31,524 nt of DNA from contig CALJKJ010000009.1 of NCBI GenBank assembly GCA_937973685.1, positions 1 to 31,524 on the forward strand, read 5' to 3'. Under the pieces are notes generated by a model. It was not told the origin of the DNA and did no database searches. It saw only the letters and a list, made by a program, of their open reading frames with translations. Each line of letters opens with the position of its first letter. Position 1 is the stretch's first letter. Origin of the DNA: an uncultured Flavobacteriales bacterium. GTDB lineage: Bacteria; Bacteroidota; Bacteroidia; Flavobacteriales_D; Crocinitomicaceae. The translations under genes were made by a program, and so were the position numbers. This document shows positions 1-7,814 of this stretch, piece after piece.

Positions 1-2
1 AG

Positions 3-944
3 CTTTCAAAAGCATTGGATGATCTAGAAGTAAGTGTGAAAGCTGGTAAAATGACTCCAGAAGATAAAACGGAGTTGAAATTAAATATCGGTAAAATTCC
101 ACAAATCATGTTGGATAACACGGATAGAAACAGAACTTCACCTTTTGCATTTACGGGTAATAAATTTGAGTTCAGAGCTGTAGGTTCATCTGCAAACTGT
201 GCTTCAGCTATGATTGTTTTGAATACGATTATGGCAAAACAATTGCAATTATTCAAAGCAAGTGTTGATGCGCGTATTGATAAAGGTGAAACAAAAGACG
301 AAGCAATTTTAAAAGAGTTACAAATCTTAATCCGCGATTCGAAGAAAATCAGATTTGAAGGAAACGGTTACGGAGACGAGTGGGTAGAAGAGGCTTTGAA
401 ACGTGGATTGAATAATTTGAAAGATACACCGCGCGCATTAAAAGCATGGAGCGACAAGAAATTTATTCAGTTATTTGAAGAAATGAATGTATTGACTGCA
501 CGTGAATTAGAAGCTCGTCAGGAAATTGAATTTGAGAGCTATATTTTGAAAATTCAAATCGAAGCACGTTTGATGGGTGACTTGGTTCAAACTCATATCA
601 TTCCAGCTGTTGTTGAATATCAAAATAGATTATTAGCGAACATTCAAGGTACAATGAAAGCAATGGGAGATAAAGCAGGAAAAGAAATTGCTGCAACTCA
701 ATTGGATTTATTGACAAAAATCTCAACGCACTTGAATAAAATGAAATCTACTTGTGATGAAATGTTACAAGCTCGAAAAGTTGCGAATAAAATCGAACAT
801 GCAGAAGAAAAAGCAATTGCTTATTGCGATGATGTACGCGTTTATTTTGATGAAATTCGTTACCATGCTGATAAATTAGAATTATTAATTGACGACGAAT
901 TATGGCCTTTACCAAAATTCCGTGAAATGTTGTTCACACGTTAA
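3..944 (+). CDS. glnN: Glutamine synthetase type III, C-terminal part (5' end outside window)
   Basis: Glutamine synthetase makes glutamine from glutamate, ammonia and ATP in the cytoplasm. The frame is open from the window edge, so the true start lies upstream; the TTG at 15 is only an internal leucine codon. About 314 residues are visible, against roughly 700-730 for the GSIII family, so this is the C-terminal two-fifths. The stretch RTSPFAFTGNKFEFRAVGSS near fragment residue 45 is the GSIII active-site and substrate-binding region. The following helical part (EARQEIEFESYILKIQIEAR) and the ending LPKFREMLF are also GSIII-like, and GSI and GSII enzymes lack this C-terminal extension. A rho-independent terminator follows directly, so this is the last gene of its transcript. 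Confidence 0.93.
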   Translation, partial: LSKALDDLEVSVKAGKMTPEDKTELKLNIGKIPQIMLDNTDRNRTSPFAFTGNKFEFRAVGSSANCASAMIVLNTIMAKQLQLFKASVDARIDKGETKDEAILKELQILIRDSKKIRFEGNGYGDEWVEEALKRGLNNLKDTPRALKAWSDKKFIQLFEEMNVLTARELEARQEIEFESYILKIQIEARLMGDLVQTHIIPAVVEYQNRLLANIQGTMKAMGDKAGKEIAATQLDLLTKISTHLNKMKSTCDEMLQARKVANKIEHAEEKAIAYCDDVRVYFDEIRYHADKLELLIDDELWPLPKFREMLFTR

Positions 945-963
945 TTCAATCTGGAAATAAACT

Positions 964-1001
964 GAAAGCCTCTTGTTCTTAACTTGAGGCTTTCTTTTTT
1001 T
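964..1001 (+). terminator. Rho-independent terminator of glnN
   Basis: A perfect 9-bp stem (GAAAGCCTC / GAGGCTTTC) with a 13-nt loop is followed by seven T residues, 20 bp after the glnN stop codon. Confidence 0.85.
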
Positions 1002-1022
1002 AGTTCTTTATAAACTATTCCT

Positions 1023-1030
1023 TATTTTTG
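1023..1030 (+). promoter_or_regulatory. Candidate -7 box of the ispH promoter
   Basis: TATTTTTG is an exact match to the Bacteroidota -7 consensus TAnnTTTG, 13 nt upstream of the ispH ATG. No clear -33 TTG is present at the expected distance, because the upstream sequence is the T-rich tail of the glnN terminator. The predicted leader is about 10 nt. Confidence 0.45.
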
Positions 1031-1043
1031 TTGTTGTAGGCTT

Positions 1044-2267
1044 ATGAAACAATTCGAAATTCCAGCATTTTATCGTTCACCGATTATTAGTCAGGTGAAA
1101 ACATACCGCAAAGCGCAAGATCCGCGCAAAAAAGATTTTACACCTACTGTGTTGGATTTTGGAAATGTTCAATTGTTCATCGCACGTCACTTCGGATTTT
1201 GTTATGGAGTTGAAAATGCAATTGAAATTGCATACCGCGCAATAGCAGAAAACAAAGGAAAGCGTATTTTTTTATTGAGTCAAATGATTCATAACCCAAG
1301 TGTAAATGAGGACTTGATTCAAAATGGCATCCAATTCATTCAAGATACAGCTGGAAAACAATTAATTGCTTGGGATGATTTAACACCAGATGATGTTGTT
1401 ATCATTCCTGCATTTGGAACAACCTTAGAGATTGAACACGAATTAACTTCTCGTGGAATTAATGTGACAACTTATAATACGACATGTCCTTTCGTTGAAA
1501 AGGTATGGAATCGCTCTGAAAAATTAGCTGCAGATAATCATACGTTGATCATTCACGGAAAATACAACCACGAAGAGACACGAGCTACGTTTTCGCATAC
1601 TGTTGCAAATACTCATGCAGTTATTGTGAAAGATATGCATGAAGCCATTTTATTGGGACAATTTATTACAGGTGATCAACCTGCAGCTCGCTTTTATGAG
1701 TTGTTTGCAGGTAAATATTCAGCAGGTTTTGATCCAGAGCAGCATTTGAATAAATTAGGTGTTATCAATCAAACAACGATGTTGGCAACTGAAACACAAG
1801 AAATTGCTGAATATTTAAAAGCATTAACTGAAAAAGTTGCCTTGGAAAAGCAAGTGGAAAAATCGTTTTCTGATACAAGAGACACGTTATGTTATGCAAC
1901 CAATGATAATCAAAGTGCAACAGTAGGTTTGATGGAAGCACCGATTGATCTTGCAATTGTAGTAGGTGGTTACAATAGTTCAAATACAACTCATTTGGTT
2001 GAATTGTTGGAACAAAAATGCCCGACTTATTTCATTAAAGATGCGAGTGAGATTTTAGCGGATGCATCCATTAATTCATTTAATATTCACACCCACCAAA
2101 TAGACAACATTCCCAATTGGTTCATGAATGAAAAGTCCAATTTGAACATAGCAATTACTTCTGGTGCTTCTTGTCCAGACGCAACAGTTGATCAGGTCAT
2201 TCAAGTTGTTTTGTTACATACAAATGCTACAAAGTCAGTAGCTGAAGCGCTTTCTCTTTTGTCTTAA
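1044..2267 (+). CDS. ispH: 4-hydroxy-3-methylbut-2-enyl diphosphate reductase (IspH/LytB)
   Basis: IspH is the last enzyme of the MEP isoprenoid pathway and reduces HMBPP to IPP and DMAPP with an iron-sulfur cluster. The three cluster cysteines are visible as Cys53 (FGFCYGV), Cys148 (TTCPFV) and Cys283 (DTLCYAT). His176 and Glu178 in YNHEETRATFSH match the HMBPP-binding His and catalytic Glu of E. coli IspH. The protein has 407 residues against 316 in E. coli: it has a longer N-terminus and an insertion at about residues 185-240, as in the long IspH forms of Bacteroidota, cyanobacteria and plants. It is a single gene, convergent with the DUF2892 gene 13 bp downstream, with no obvious terminator between them. 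Confidence 0.96.
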   Translation: MKQFEIPAFYRSPIISQVKTYRKAQDPRKKDFTPTVLDFGNVQLFIARHFGFCYGVENAIEIAYRAIAENKGKRIFLLSQMIHNPSVNEDLIQNGIQFIQDTAGKQLIAWDDLTPDDVVIIPAFGTTLEIEHELTSRGINVTTYNTTCPFVEKVWNRSEKLAADNHTLIIHGKYNHEETRATFSHTVANTHAVIVKDMHEAILLGQFITGDQPAARFYELFAGKYSAGFDPEQHLNKLGVINQTTMLATETQEIAEYLKALTEKVALEKQVEKSFSDTRDTLCYATNDNQSATVGLMEAPIDLAIVVGGYNSSNTTHLVELLEQKCPTYFIKDASEILADASINSFNIHTHQIDNIPNWFMNEKSNLNIAITSGASCPDATVDQVIQVVLLHTNATKSVAEALSLLS

Positions 2268-2280
2268 AGATTGAACATTA

Positions 2281-2484
2281 TTATTGTTTCTTGCAAGTAG
2301 AAATACCAAACGGTAAATAGAGCGGACAAACACGAACCAAACTTGTTAGTGCAAAAATTACTGCAACGAGCATTAATAATAGAGCGCTTGTTCCGTTTAT
2401 CATTCCAATTCCATAAAATAATACAATTAGAGCTGCAACTATCAAGCGAATAACTCTATCTACGTTTCCAACATTCTTTTTCAT
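2281..2484 (-). CDS. DUF2892 small membrane protein (YgaP-like transmembrane domain)
   Basis: This 67-residue protein has two hydrophobic segments (about residues 12-27 and 33-50) and fits the DUF2892 family, the membrane part of rhodanese-like YgaP. The N-terminal MKKNVGNVDRVIRLIVA and the late VCPLYLPFGISTC stretch, with two cysteines, are typical. The rhodanese domain is absent, as is usual for stand-alone Bacteroidota members. The molecular function is unknown; in other organisms such genes often sit near sulfur or redox genes and Crp/Fnr regulators. A 16-bp dyad at 2528-2543 upstream suggests Crp/Fnr-type control. Confidence 0.8.
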   Translation of the reverse strand: MKKNVGNVDRVIRLIVAALIVLFYGIGMINGTSALLLMLVAVIFALTSLVRVCPLYLPFGISTCKKQ

Positions 2485-2498
2485 AACTTACTTTTTTA

Positions 2499-2506
2499 TA
2501 AACGTA
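2499..2506 (-). promoter_or_regulatory. Weak -7 box for the DUF2892 gene
   Basis: On the minus strand TACGTTTA matches TAnnTTTG at five of the six defined positions (the last G is A), 14 nt upstream of the start codon. The -33 position, 21 nt further upstream, is taken by a dyad instead of a TTG. That is what one expects of an activator-dependent promoter. Confidence 0.35.
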
Positions 2507-2527
2507 GTTAACTAAACTAACTTAAGT

Positions 2528-2543
2528 TGTAACTTATGTTACA
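2528..2543. promoter_or_regulatory. Crp/Fnr-like operator dyad upstream of the DUF2892 gene
   Basis: Perfect inverted repeat TGTAAC-TTAT-GTTACA, with 6-bp arms and a 4-bp spacer. Its layout resembles sites of Crp/Fnr-family regulators. Its centre lies about 41 bp upstream of the start site predicted from the weak -7 box, the usual class II activator position. The regulator is not in this window. Confidence 0.45.
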
Positions 2544-2556
2544 GAATGTAGCAAAC

Positions 2557-2585
2557 AAAAAAAAGCAGGAATAGATCCTGCTTTT
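2557..2585 (-). terminator. Rho-independent terminator of the adhesin-porP operon
   Basis: Read on the minus strand, a 10-bp perfect stem (AAAAGCAGGA / TCCTGCTTTT, 5-nt loop) runs into eight T residues. It begins 12 bp after the stop codon of the PorP/SprF-like gene. Confidence 0.85.
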
Positions 2586-2597
2586 CTTAGTTAATTC

Positions 2598-4097
2598 TTA
2601 GTCGAGTTTTAAAATCCACACTTTTGGATGATCGACTACATATTTTAATTTTTCAGTCACTGCCTCAGCGCGTTCTTTTGTATAGTATACATATACTTCA
2701 CGAACACCTCTTGTTTTGTTCCAAAGGATAGCTGTTTGTGTGATTCCTGAATTAATACATTCAGCTTTATAATTTAACGCATTGTTTTCAACTCCGAAAG
2801 CACCAACAACAACGTAGAATCCTGCTTGTGCTTCGTTGCCATTCTCATCAACGAAATCTGCTTTACTACCTGAAATTACTTTTTCATTTGTTGGTAATAC
2901 AGGTTTTTCGTATGGTTTAACTTCTTGTATTTGTTGTTGATTGTTGTTTAACTGAGCATTTTTCAATTGTTGTTGGGTATTGTTCAATTCGTTTTTGATA
3001 GCATTTTGTGCGTCAATAGTTGAATTAACATTTTTAGATAACTCATTTAGTTTTGAATTAGTTTTTTCTAATTCTGATTTCAATGAATCTGTTTGTTCAG
3101 TCAGTGCCTCTATTTCATCAATATTATCATTTACTTTCTTATTGTTCAAGTCCATTTGTTTTTTCAATTCTTCATTGATTAATTGTTGTGCTTTGTCTTT
3201 TTCACCAAAACGATAACTTAACACAATTTCTGAAGAACGTTTGCTGTAATTCGCAACTTTAGAAAGTACAAAATCGTGTGCATATCCGATAGAAAAATTA
3301 TCCATACGAAGACCTGCACTAACTGCGATTGCATAATTACTGTGGTATGTTACTCCAAACCAAGCTCTTTTTTTGAAATCAAGAACAGCATTGATATCAT
3401 ATTGAACAGGAGCACCTTTAACAGCTCTGATCATTACTAAAGGATAGAAAACATTTTTTCCGTTTTCACCAAAAACGAATTCATATTTTAATGTTGAACG
3501 AATATGACGTTTTGTTGAATATATTAAATCTTCTCCAGTATTAGTTGTGAAAATGGGTTCGTTTGCAAGTAATTGAGGAATTGCAAAACCAAATTGTAAT
3601 TTCTTTACATTCAGTGCTAGACCAAAGTCAGCATTGAAAACAGTTTGATTTTGACGGGGACCATAAAGTATAACATCGTTTTGATCAACAACTTGTGCTT
3701 TATCAAAATCGATACGGTTGTTTTGAATTCCTGCTGCCAAACCAAAACGCAAATTAGATTCATTACCAAGTTTTAGAGAATATGCATAATTCACCATAAA
3801 ATTAGTACGCGCCAATATAGAAGTTACGTCATTCAAAGCAGTAAAACCAATGCCAAATTTTTTACTTAGTGTCGGTCCGTCAAGAGATAAATAACTTGTT
3901 TGAGGACCTCCATTTAATCCGGTAAATTGACTTCGATGTGACAAGAAAGCTTGTGTGTTTTCTCCACTTCCAGTTAATGCTGGATTCACTGTCATCATGT
4001 TAATGTAGTAATGACTGCTAAAAGGCATTTGTTGACCAAAAGATATGGATCCAACTATTAGTACGTAACTTATTGAAATATATAATAATGTTTTCAT
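2598..4097 (-). CDS. PorP/SprF-family outer-membrane barrel with coiled coil and SPOR-like domain
   Basis: Residues 1-21 are a signal peptide. Residues about 22-296 are a PorP/SprF-family barrel, recognised by the start QQMPFSSHYYINMMTVNPAL, typical of this T9SS family, and by alternating beta strands ending in IVLSYRFG. Residues about 300-395 form a heptad-rich, Gln/Asn-rich coiled coil. After a linker, residues 426-499 (GFYVVVGAF...VWILKLD) look like a SPOR or SPOR-like domain. Ordinary PorP/SprF proteins have about 300-350 residues, so the last 200 are an addition that could reach peptidoglycan. It lies 21 bp downstream of a secreted protein with a type B sorting domain. In Flavobacterium, SprF is needed for export of the adjacent SprB adhesin, so a dedicated outer-membrane partner role is inferred. 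The SPOR call is from pattern only. Confidence 0.85.
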   Translation of the reverse strand: MKTLLYISISYVLIVGSISFGQQMPFSSHYYINMMTVNPALTGSGENTQAFLSHRSQFTGLNGGPQTSYLSLDGPTLSKKFGIGFTALNDVTSILARTNFMVNYAYSLKLGNESNLRFGLAAGIQNNRIDFDKAQVVDQNDVILYGPRQNQTVFNADFGLALNVKKLQFGFAIPQLLANEPIFTTNTGEDLIYSTKRHIRSTLKYEFVFGENGKNVFYPLVMIRAVKGAPVQYDINAVLDFKKRAWFGVTYHSNYAIAVSAGLRMDNFSIGYAHDFVLSKVANYSKRSSEIVLSYRFGEKDKAQQLINEELKKQMDLNNKKVNDNIDEIEALTEQTDSLKSELEKTNSKLNELSKNVNSTIDAQNAIKNELNNTQQQLKNAQLNNNQQQIQEVKPYEKPVLPTNEKVISGSKADFVDENGNEAQAGFYVVVGAFGVENNALNYKAECINSGITQTAILWNKTRGVREVYVYYTKERAEAVTEKLKYVVDHPKVWILKLD

Positions 4098-4118
4098 GTT
4101 TTCGATTCTTAAATGTGA

Positions 4119-7100
4119 TTATTTATTTCTTAAAATAGTTACGGCACCTTTATAGACTTTGTCGTTTGTTGCCAATTTCAAATAATAGTAATAAGTTGCA
4201 TCAGGTAATTCTTTTCCTTTGAATTTTCCATCCCAAGTATTATCATAATTATCGTTACGGTATACTTCCATTCCTTCACGATTTATAATTGTCACGAATG
4301 TATTTGGATAATATGGTAATTTTGGTATTTCCCAGAAATCATTTGAACCATCTCCGTTTGGTGAAAACAGGTTCGGAATAAAGAAATCGGTTACAGGAAT
4401 TACATTTACAGTTAACGTATCAGTATCGATACAACCATTAATGTCATAAACTGTTAAAATGTATGCTGTCGTATCTATAGGTGAAGCAAAAGGATTATAT
4501 ATCGTGCTGTCACTCAATTCTAAACCAGGGGACCAATCCCAAGTTGTAATTGCAACACCAGTTGCCTCTAATTGAATAGAATCGCCTAAACCAATAGTAA
4601 CATCTGGACCTGCAAACGCATTTATTGAAGGATTGATTCCTATTGGGTCAACAAATAATTGATAAAATGCAGTATCACTTAAAGGGTTCGTACAGCTTGT
4701 ATCAGAAACAATCATTGTGAAAAGAATTGTATCACCTGTATCAGCAAGAGAAGTTGTGTAAGTAGGGGATAGAATGGTTGTATCTGATAGTGTGCCATTT
4801 CCTGTAGTAGACCAATCAATTAAACCATTCAATGCTTGTGTTCCAGGAATATTTATTGCAGTTCCATTTGCACAGATGTTTGAACTTGCTCCTGCTAATG
4901 CAACTGGAAGTCCTGCAACATTAATAGCAATTGTTCCAGTTAACGTTTGTGGAGAACAGGCATTGTTACTAACAACTTCATATGTTAACAAAACAGTTGT
5001 ACCTGCGTCAGCAATTGACGGTATATATTGAGGAGTTGTACCTCCCATATTTTGTAAAACACCACTTCCTGTTGTTGTCCAGCTGCTTATTGTCGCATTA
5101 GAAATCGTTAGTCCTGAGACATTAACTGTGTCATTTGAACAAATGTTATAATTTATAATAGCACTGTTTGCAGCAGGTATTGTATCAATAGTTAATTGAA
5201 CAACATTTGACGAATCGATGCAAGATCCGTTTGTGACAACTCTTCGGAAGAAAGGTGCTGTAACTGTTAAAGCAGCAACATTGCTATATCCAGCTAAATT
5301 GTTTATGCCTGGAGCAGGTGTCCATGGACCAGAAGCTGATGGAGCATTTTCCCATGAGTAGTTGTATGCTGTTATTCCTGAATTGGTAAAGTTGGTTCCT
5401 GTAAATTGAAATGAAGTTCCATGACAAACTGTTGTGTCGTTACCAATTGTGTTATTCACTATTGAGTCAAGAACGGTTACATTACCTACAACAAGTGCAT
5501 TTCCACATAATCCATTGTATTGAATGGTGTAAAAATAACTTCCAGCTGTTGTAGGTATTCCAAAAATAGATAAGGTATCAGGTGCGCCAGCTGTTATTGA
5601 TGTACTTGCACCTATTGGTAAATCATATGTTGTAACAACACCACTAATTAAGTATTGAATGGTGTCTATTGGACTATTCATACAAATAAGTTGGTTATTA
5701 GTATAAGCAGGACTAATCAGCGTTATAAATGGACTTTCAACATTTATTGTACCTGTTAATGTATCTGGATTACAAACTCCACCGACTGTAATGGCAAAAA
5801 AGTTAAATGTTCCAGCTTGAAGAGGTGTTCCTGTTATTGTCAAAGTGTTTCCAGTTGTTGAGGTTGTAACGCCATTAGGTAATCCTAAAACCGTTATACC
5901 TGTAGCTGCTCCTCCAAATGTATAGCTGATTGTATTAATTGCAACATTTGTACATACCGTTTGACTGTCCGATAATGGAGCAGAGGCTAAGGTAATTGTT
6001 GGTGCAATTTGAACAAAAAGTGTATCACTGAAAATAGTGGCAGGACAAGCTCCACCGATTGTTGTCACATCATATGGGAATGTGCCAGCAGTTGTAGTTG
6101 AACCAGTAATCATTAATGTATCGGATGACATCATGGATGATATACCTACTGGGAATCCTGAAATTGAAGCAGATGTCGCACTTCCACCAATAATGAAATT
6201 TAAAGGAGATAGGTTTGTGTTTTCACAAACAGTTTGATGTTGACTTCCTACAACTGTTGCTAATGATATTGTAGGAATTGTATCAACATTTATTTGACCA
6301 ATAAGCGTGTCTGGTGCACAAACGCCACCTGTTGTTACGACCATAAAGTTAGAACTTCCTACAGTACTTGGTGAACCACTTACAGACGCTGAAGATGATG
6401 AGGTTGCATAGAAAACATTTGAAGGTAAACCAGTTATCGTAACATTCGTTGCGCTTCCTCCAAATGTATATGTGATAGTCGTAATAGCTGAATTTAAGCA
6501 AACTGTTTGTGTGTCAGTGGCAGCAGCTGAACTTAATGTTAGCAAAGGAAGCGCATCAATTGTAATTGATCCAGTTAATGTCACTGAAGGACAACCAGCT
6601 CCTGTAGTAGCTACAGTATACGAATGAATTCCTGAAACAGAACTACTTCCGGAAATTGTCATCACACCATTTGAGAATGTACCGTTGATCCCTGAAGGCA
6701 AGCCTGTGACGGAAGCTCCAGTCGCACTTCCACCAATTACATAAGCTATGTCAGTAATAGAATCATTAACACAGACTGTTTGAGCAGTTGTTGCAGCTGT
6801 ACTTTGTAAAGTTAATACATGTGAAGTGTCTACAATAATTTGACCTGATAATGTATCAGGTGGACATGAACCACCAGTTGTAATAACTAAGTAATTATAT
6901 GTTCCAACAGCTGATGGAGTTCCAAATATTGTTGCTGACAGTGACGTCTGAGCATTAAAAACTCCTGCTGGTAAACCACTAATATTAACACCTGAAGCAC
7001 TTCCGCCAAATGCATAATTAATGGTTGCAATACTTGTATTTAAACAAACAGTTTGATTAGCTGTACTAGCTGCTGAGCTTAAAGATAAAGTAGGTGCAGG

Positions 7101-7679
7101 AAGGATTGTGACACTTCCTGAAGCATTTATCGGCGCACAAGACCCACCTGTTGTTGTAACTGAATAGGTGAATGATGCAGTAGGCGTTCCACTGATAGTT
7201 AATGTTCCACCAGATGCTGTTGCAGCAAAACTACTTGTCGCACCTGCATTTGCTGGACTGAAAGTTACAGTTGCACCAGTAGCACCAGTAACTGCATAGG
7301 TTATTGAGAAAGGGGTGTTGGCACAAACACTTTGATTGTTCGATCCAGCTCCAGATGTCAGCGTTATTGTTGCTGCAGGAATTACTGTTATATATCCTGT
7401 TTTTATCTCTGTATCAGAAGTTGTACTATTACTTGCCGTTAAAATTACTGCATAATTTCCTGGAGTACTGTAGGTGATTACCGGATTTGTAAGCGTAGAA
7501 GTTTGAGAACTTGCACCATCTATAAATGTCCAAGCATAAGATGTCGCTCCAGTAGAAAGATTGGTAAATGTGATACTCCCGCCAGAACAAATTGTTGTAG
7601 AACTTGCCATGAAATCAGCAACTTGGGAATAAGAATTAAGCGTTGTGATTAACGTAAGTAAAAGAATTAGTTTCTTCAT
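4119..7679 (-). CDS. Secreted repeat protein with T9SS type B (gliding motility-associated) C-terminal domain
   Basis: This 1186-residue protein has a signal peptide (1-19, ending NSYSQ), a PKD domain (about 20-100, with YAWTFIDG and STPGNYAVILTA), and seven PKD/Ig-like units of about 91 residues (104-738). Further Ig-like and PKD-like segments follow to about 1090. The C-terminal domain (1098-1186) begins FFIPNLFSPNGDGSNDFW and ends in TYYYYLKL...YKGAVTILRNK, the signature of T9SS type B (CHU_C) sorting domains. It should cross the outer membrane through the T9SS and be surface-attached or released; adhesion is the likely role but unproven. It is the first gene of an operon with a PorP/SprF-like partner. 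The ATG is placed directly before the lysine-rich signal peptide. Confidence 0.92.
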   Translation of the reverse strand: MKKLILLLTLITTLNSYSQVADFMASSTTICSGGSITFTNLSTGATSYAWTFIDGASSQTSTLTNPVITYSTPGNYAVILTASNSTTSDTEIKTGYITVIPAATITLTSGAGSNNQSVCANTPFSITYAVTGATGATVTFSPANAGATSSFAATASGGTLTISGTPTASFTYSVTTTGGSCAPINASGSVTILPAPTLSLSSAASTANQTVCLNTSIATINYAFGGSASGVNISGLPAGVFNAQTSLSATIFGTPSAVGTYNYLVITTGGSCPPDTLSGQIIVDTSHVLTLQSTAATTAQTVCVNDSITDIAYVIGGSATGASVTGLPSGINGTFSNGVMTISGSSSVSGIHSYTVATTGAGCPSVTLTGSITIDALPLLTLSSAAATDTQTVCLNSAITTITYTFGGSATNVTITGLPSNVFYATSSSSASVSGSPSTVGSSNFMVVTTGGVCAPDTLIGQINVDTIPTISLATVVGSQHQTVCENTNLSPLNFIIGGSATSASISGFPVGISSMMSSDTLMITGSTTTAGTFPYDVTTIGGACPATIFSDTLFVQIAPTITLASAPLSDSQTVCTNVAINTISYTFGGAATGITVLGLPNGVTTSTTGNTLTITGTPLQAGTFNFFAITVGGVCNPDTLTGTINVESPFITLISPAYTNNQLICMNSPIDTIQYLISGVVTTYDLPIGASTSITAGAPDTLSIFGIPTTAGSYFYTIQYNGLCGNALVVGNVTVLDSIVNNTIGNDTTVCHGTSFQFTGTNFTNSGITAYNYSWENAPSASGPWTPAPGINNLAGYSNVAALTVTAPFFRRVVTNGSCIDSSNVVQLTIDTIPAANSAIINYNICSNDTVNVSGLTISNATISSWTTTGSGVLQNMGGTTPQYIPSIADAGTTVLLTYEVVSNNACSPQTLTGTIAINVAGLPVALAGASSNICANGTAINIPGTQALNGLIDWSTTGNGTLSDTTILSPTYTTSLADTGDTILFTMIVSDTSCTNPLSDTAFYQLFVDPIGINPSINAFAGPDVTIGLGDSIQLEATGVAITTWDWSPGLELSDSTIYNPFASPIDTTAYILTVYDINGCIDTDTLTVNVIPVTDFFIPNLFSPNGDGSNDFWEIPKLPYYPNTFVTIINREGMEVYRNDNYDNTWDGKFKGKELPDATYYYYLKLATNDKVYKGAVTILRNK
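5463..7370 (-). repeat. Seven tandem ~273-bp coding repeats in the adhesin
   Basis: The encoded units begin near residues 104, 197, 289, 380, 470, 562 and 652. Each has the core (I/L)(T/S)L....QTVC.N...I...Y..GGSA. Each carries a cysteine near its start (119, 212, 303, 394, 485, 576, 666) and one 59-62 residues later (181, 272, 363, 454, 545, 636, 725), most within (T/V)GG.C.P. This suggests one disulfide per unit. The seventh unit is the most diverged. Confidence 0.85.
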
Positions 7680-7697
7680 ATTTTGATTTTATTTATC

Positions 7698-7735
7698 TTC
7701 AATTGCTTAAAAGCATTACCTTTTAAGCAATTGAA
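7698..7735 (-). promoter_or_regulatory. Strong stem-loop in the adhesin mRNA leader
   Basis: A perfect 16-bp inverted repeat (arms 7698-7713 and 7720-7735, 6-nt loop) lies 18 nt before the adhesin start codon. Given the -7 box at 7746-7753, it would start about 5 nt from the mRNA 5' end. No T-run follows on the minus strand, so it is not a normal terminator. A 5'-end stabilising hairpin or a protein-binding site is likelier. Confidence 0.6.
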
Positions 7736-7746
7736 TTTTCAATTGC
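7727..7746. repeat. Second overlapping inverted repeat (GCAATTGAA / TTCAATTGC)
   Basis: The 9-bp word TTCAATTGC occurs at 7698-7706 and 7738-7746 and, inverted, at 7727-7735. The inverted copy could pair with either neighbour. The outermost copy abuts the -7 box, an operator-like arrangement. Confidence 0.5.
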
Positions 7747-7753
7747 AAATATA
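7746..7753 (-). promoter_or_regulatory. -7 box of the adhesin-porP operon promoter
   Basis: On the minus strand TATATTTG is an exact TAnnTTTG match, 66 nt upstream of the adhesin start codon. No TTG lies at the expected -33 distance. Predicted transcription start is near 7742. Confidence 0.5.
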
Positions 7754-7814
7754 CTATTTTTATAGACATAAATTGAATAAAATGGTTGCTTTTCAATGAT
7801 TTAAGTAGATGTAC

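Noticed and set aside
15..944. The glutamine synthetase fragment as a complete 309-residue protein starting at TTG 15
   Set aside because: The frame is open to the window edge, and the sequence begins in the middle of the GSIII fold.
4774..6237. Plus-strand open frames (4774-5031 and 6037-6237) within the adhesin gene
   Set aside because: Antisense shadows of low-complexity Thr/Ser/Gly-rich coding sequence; no family resemblance or promoter.
7698..7735. The stem-loop as a rho-independent terminator for maf
   Set aside because: No T-run follows on the minus strand and it lies about 80 bp past the maf stop, after the adhesin -7 box.
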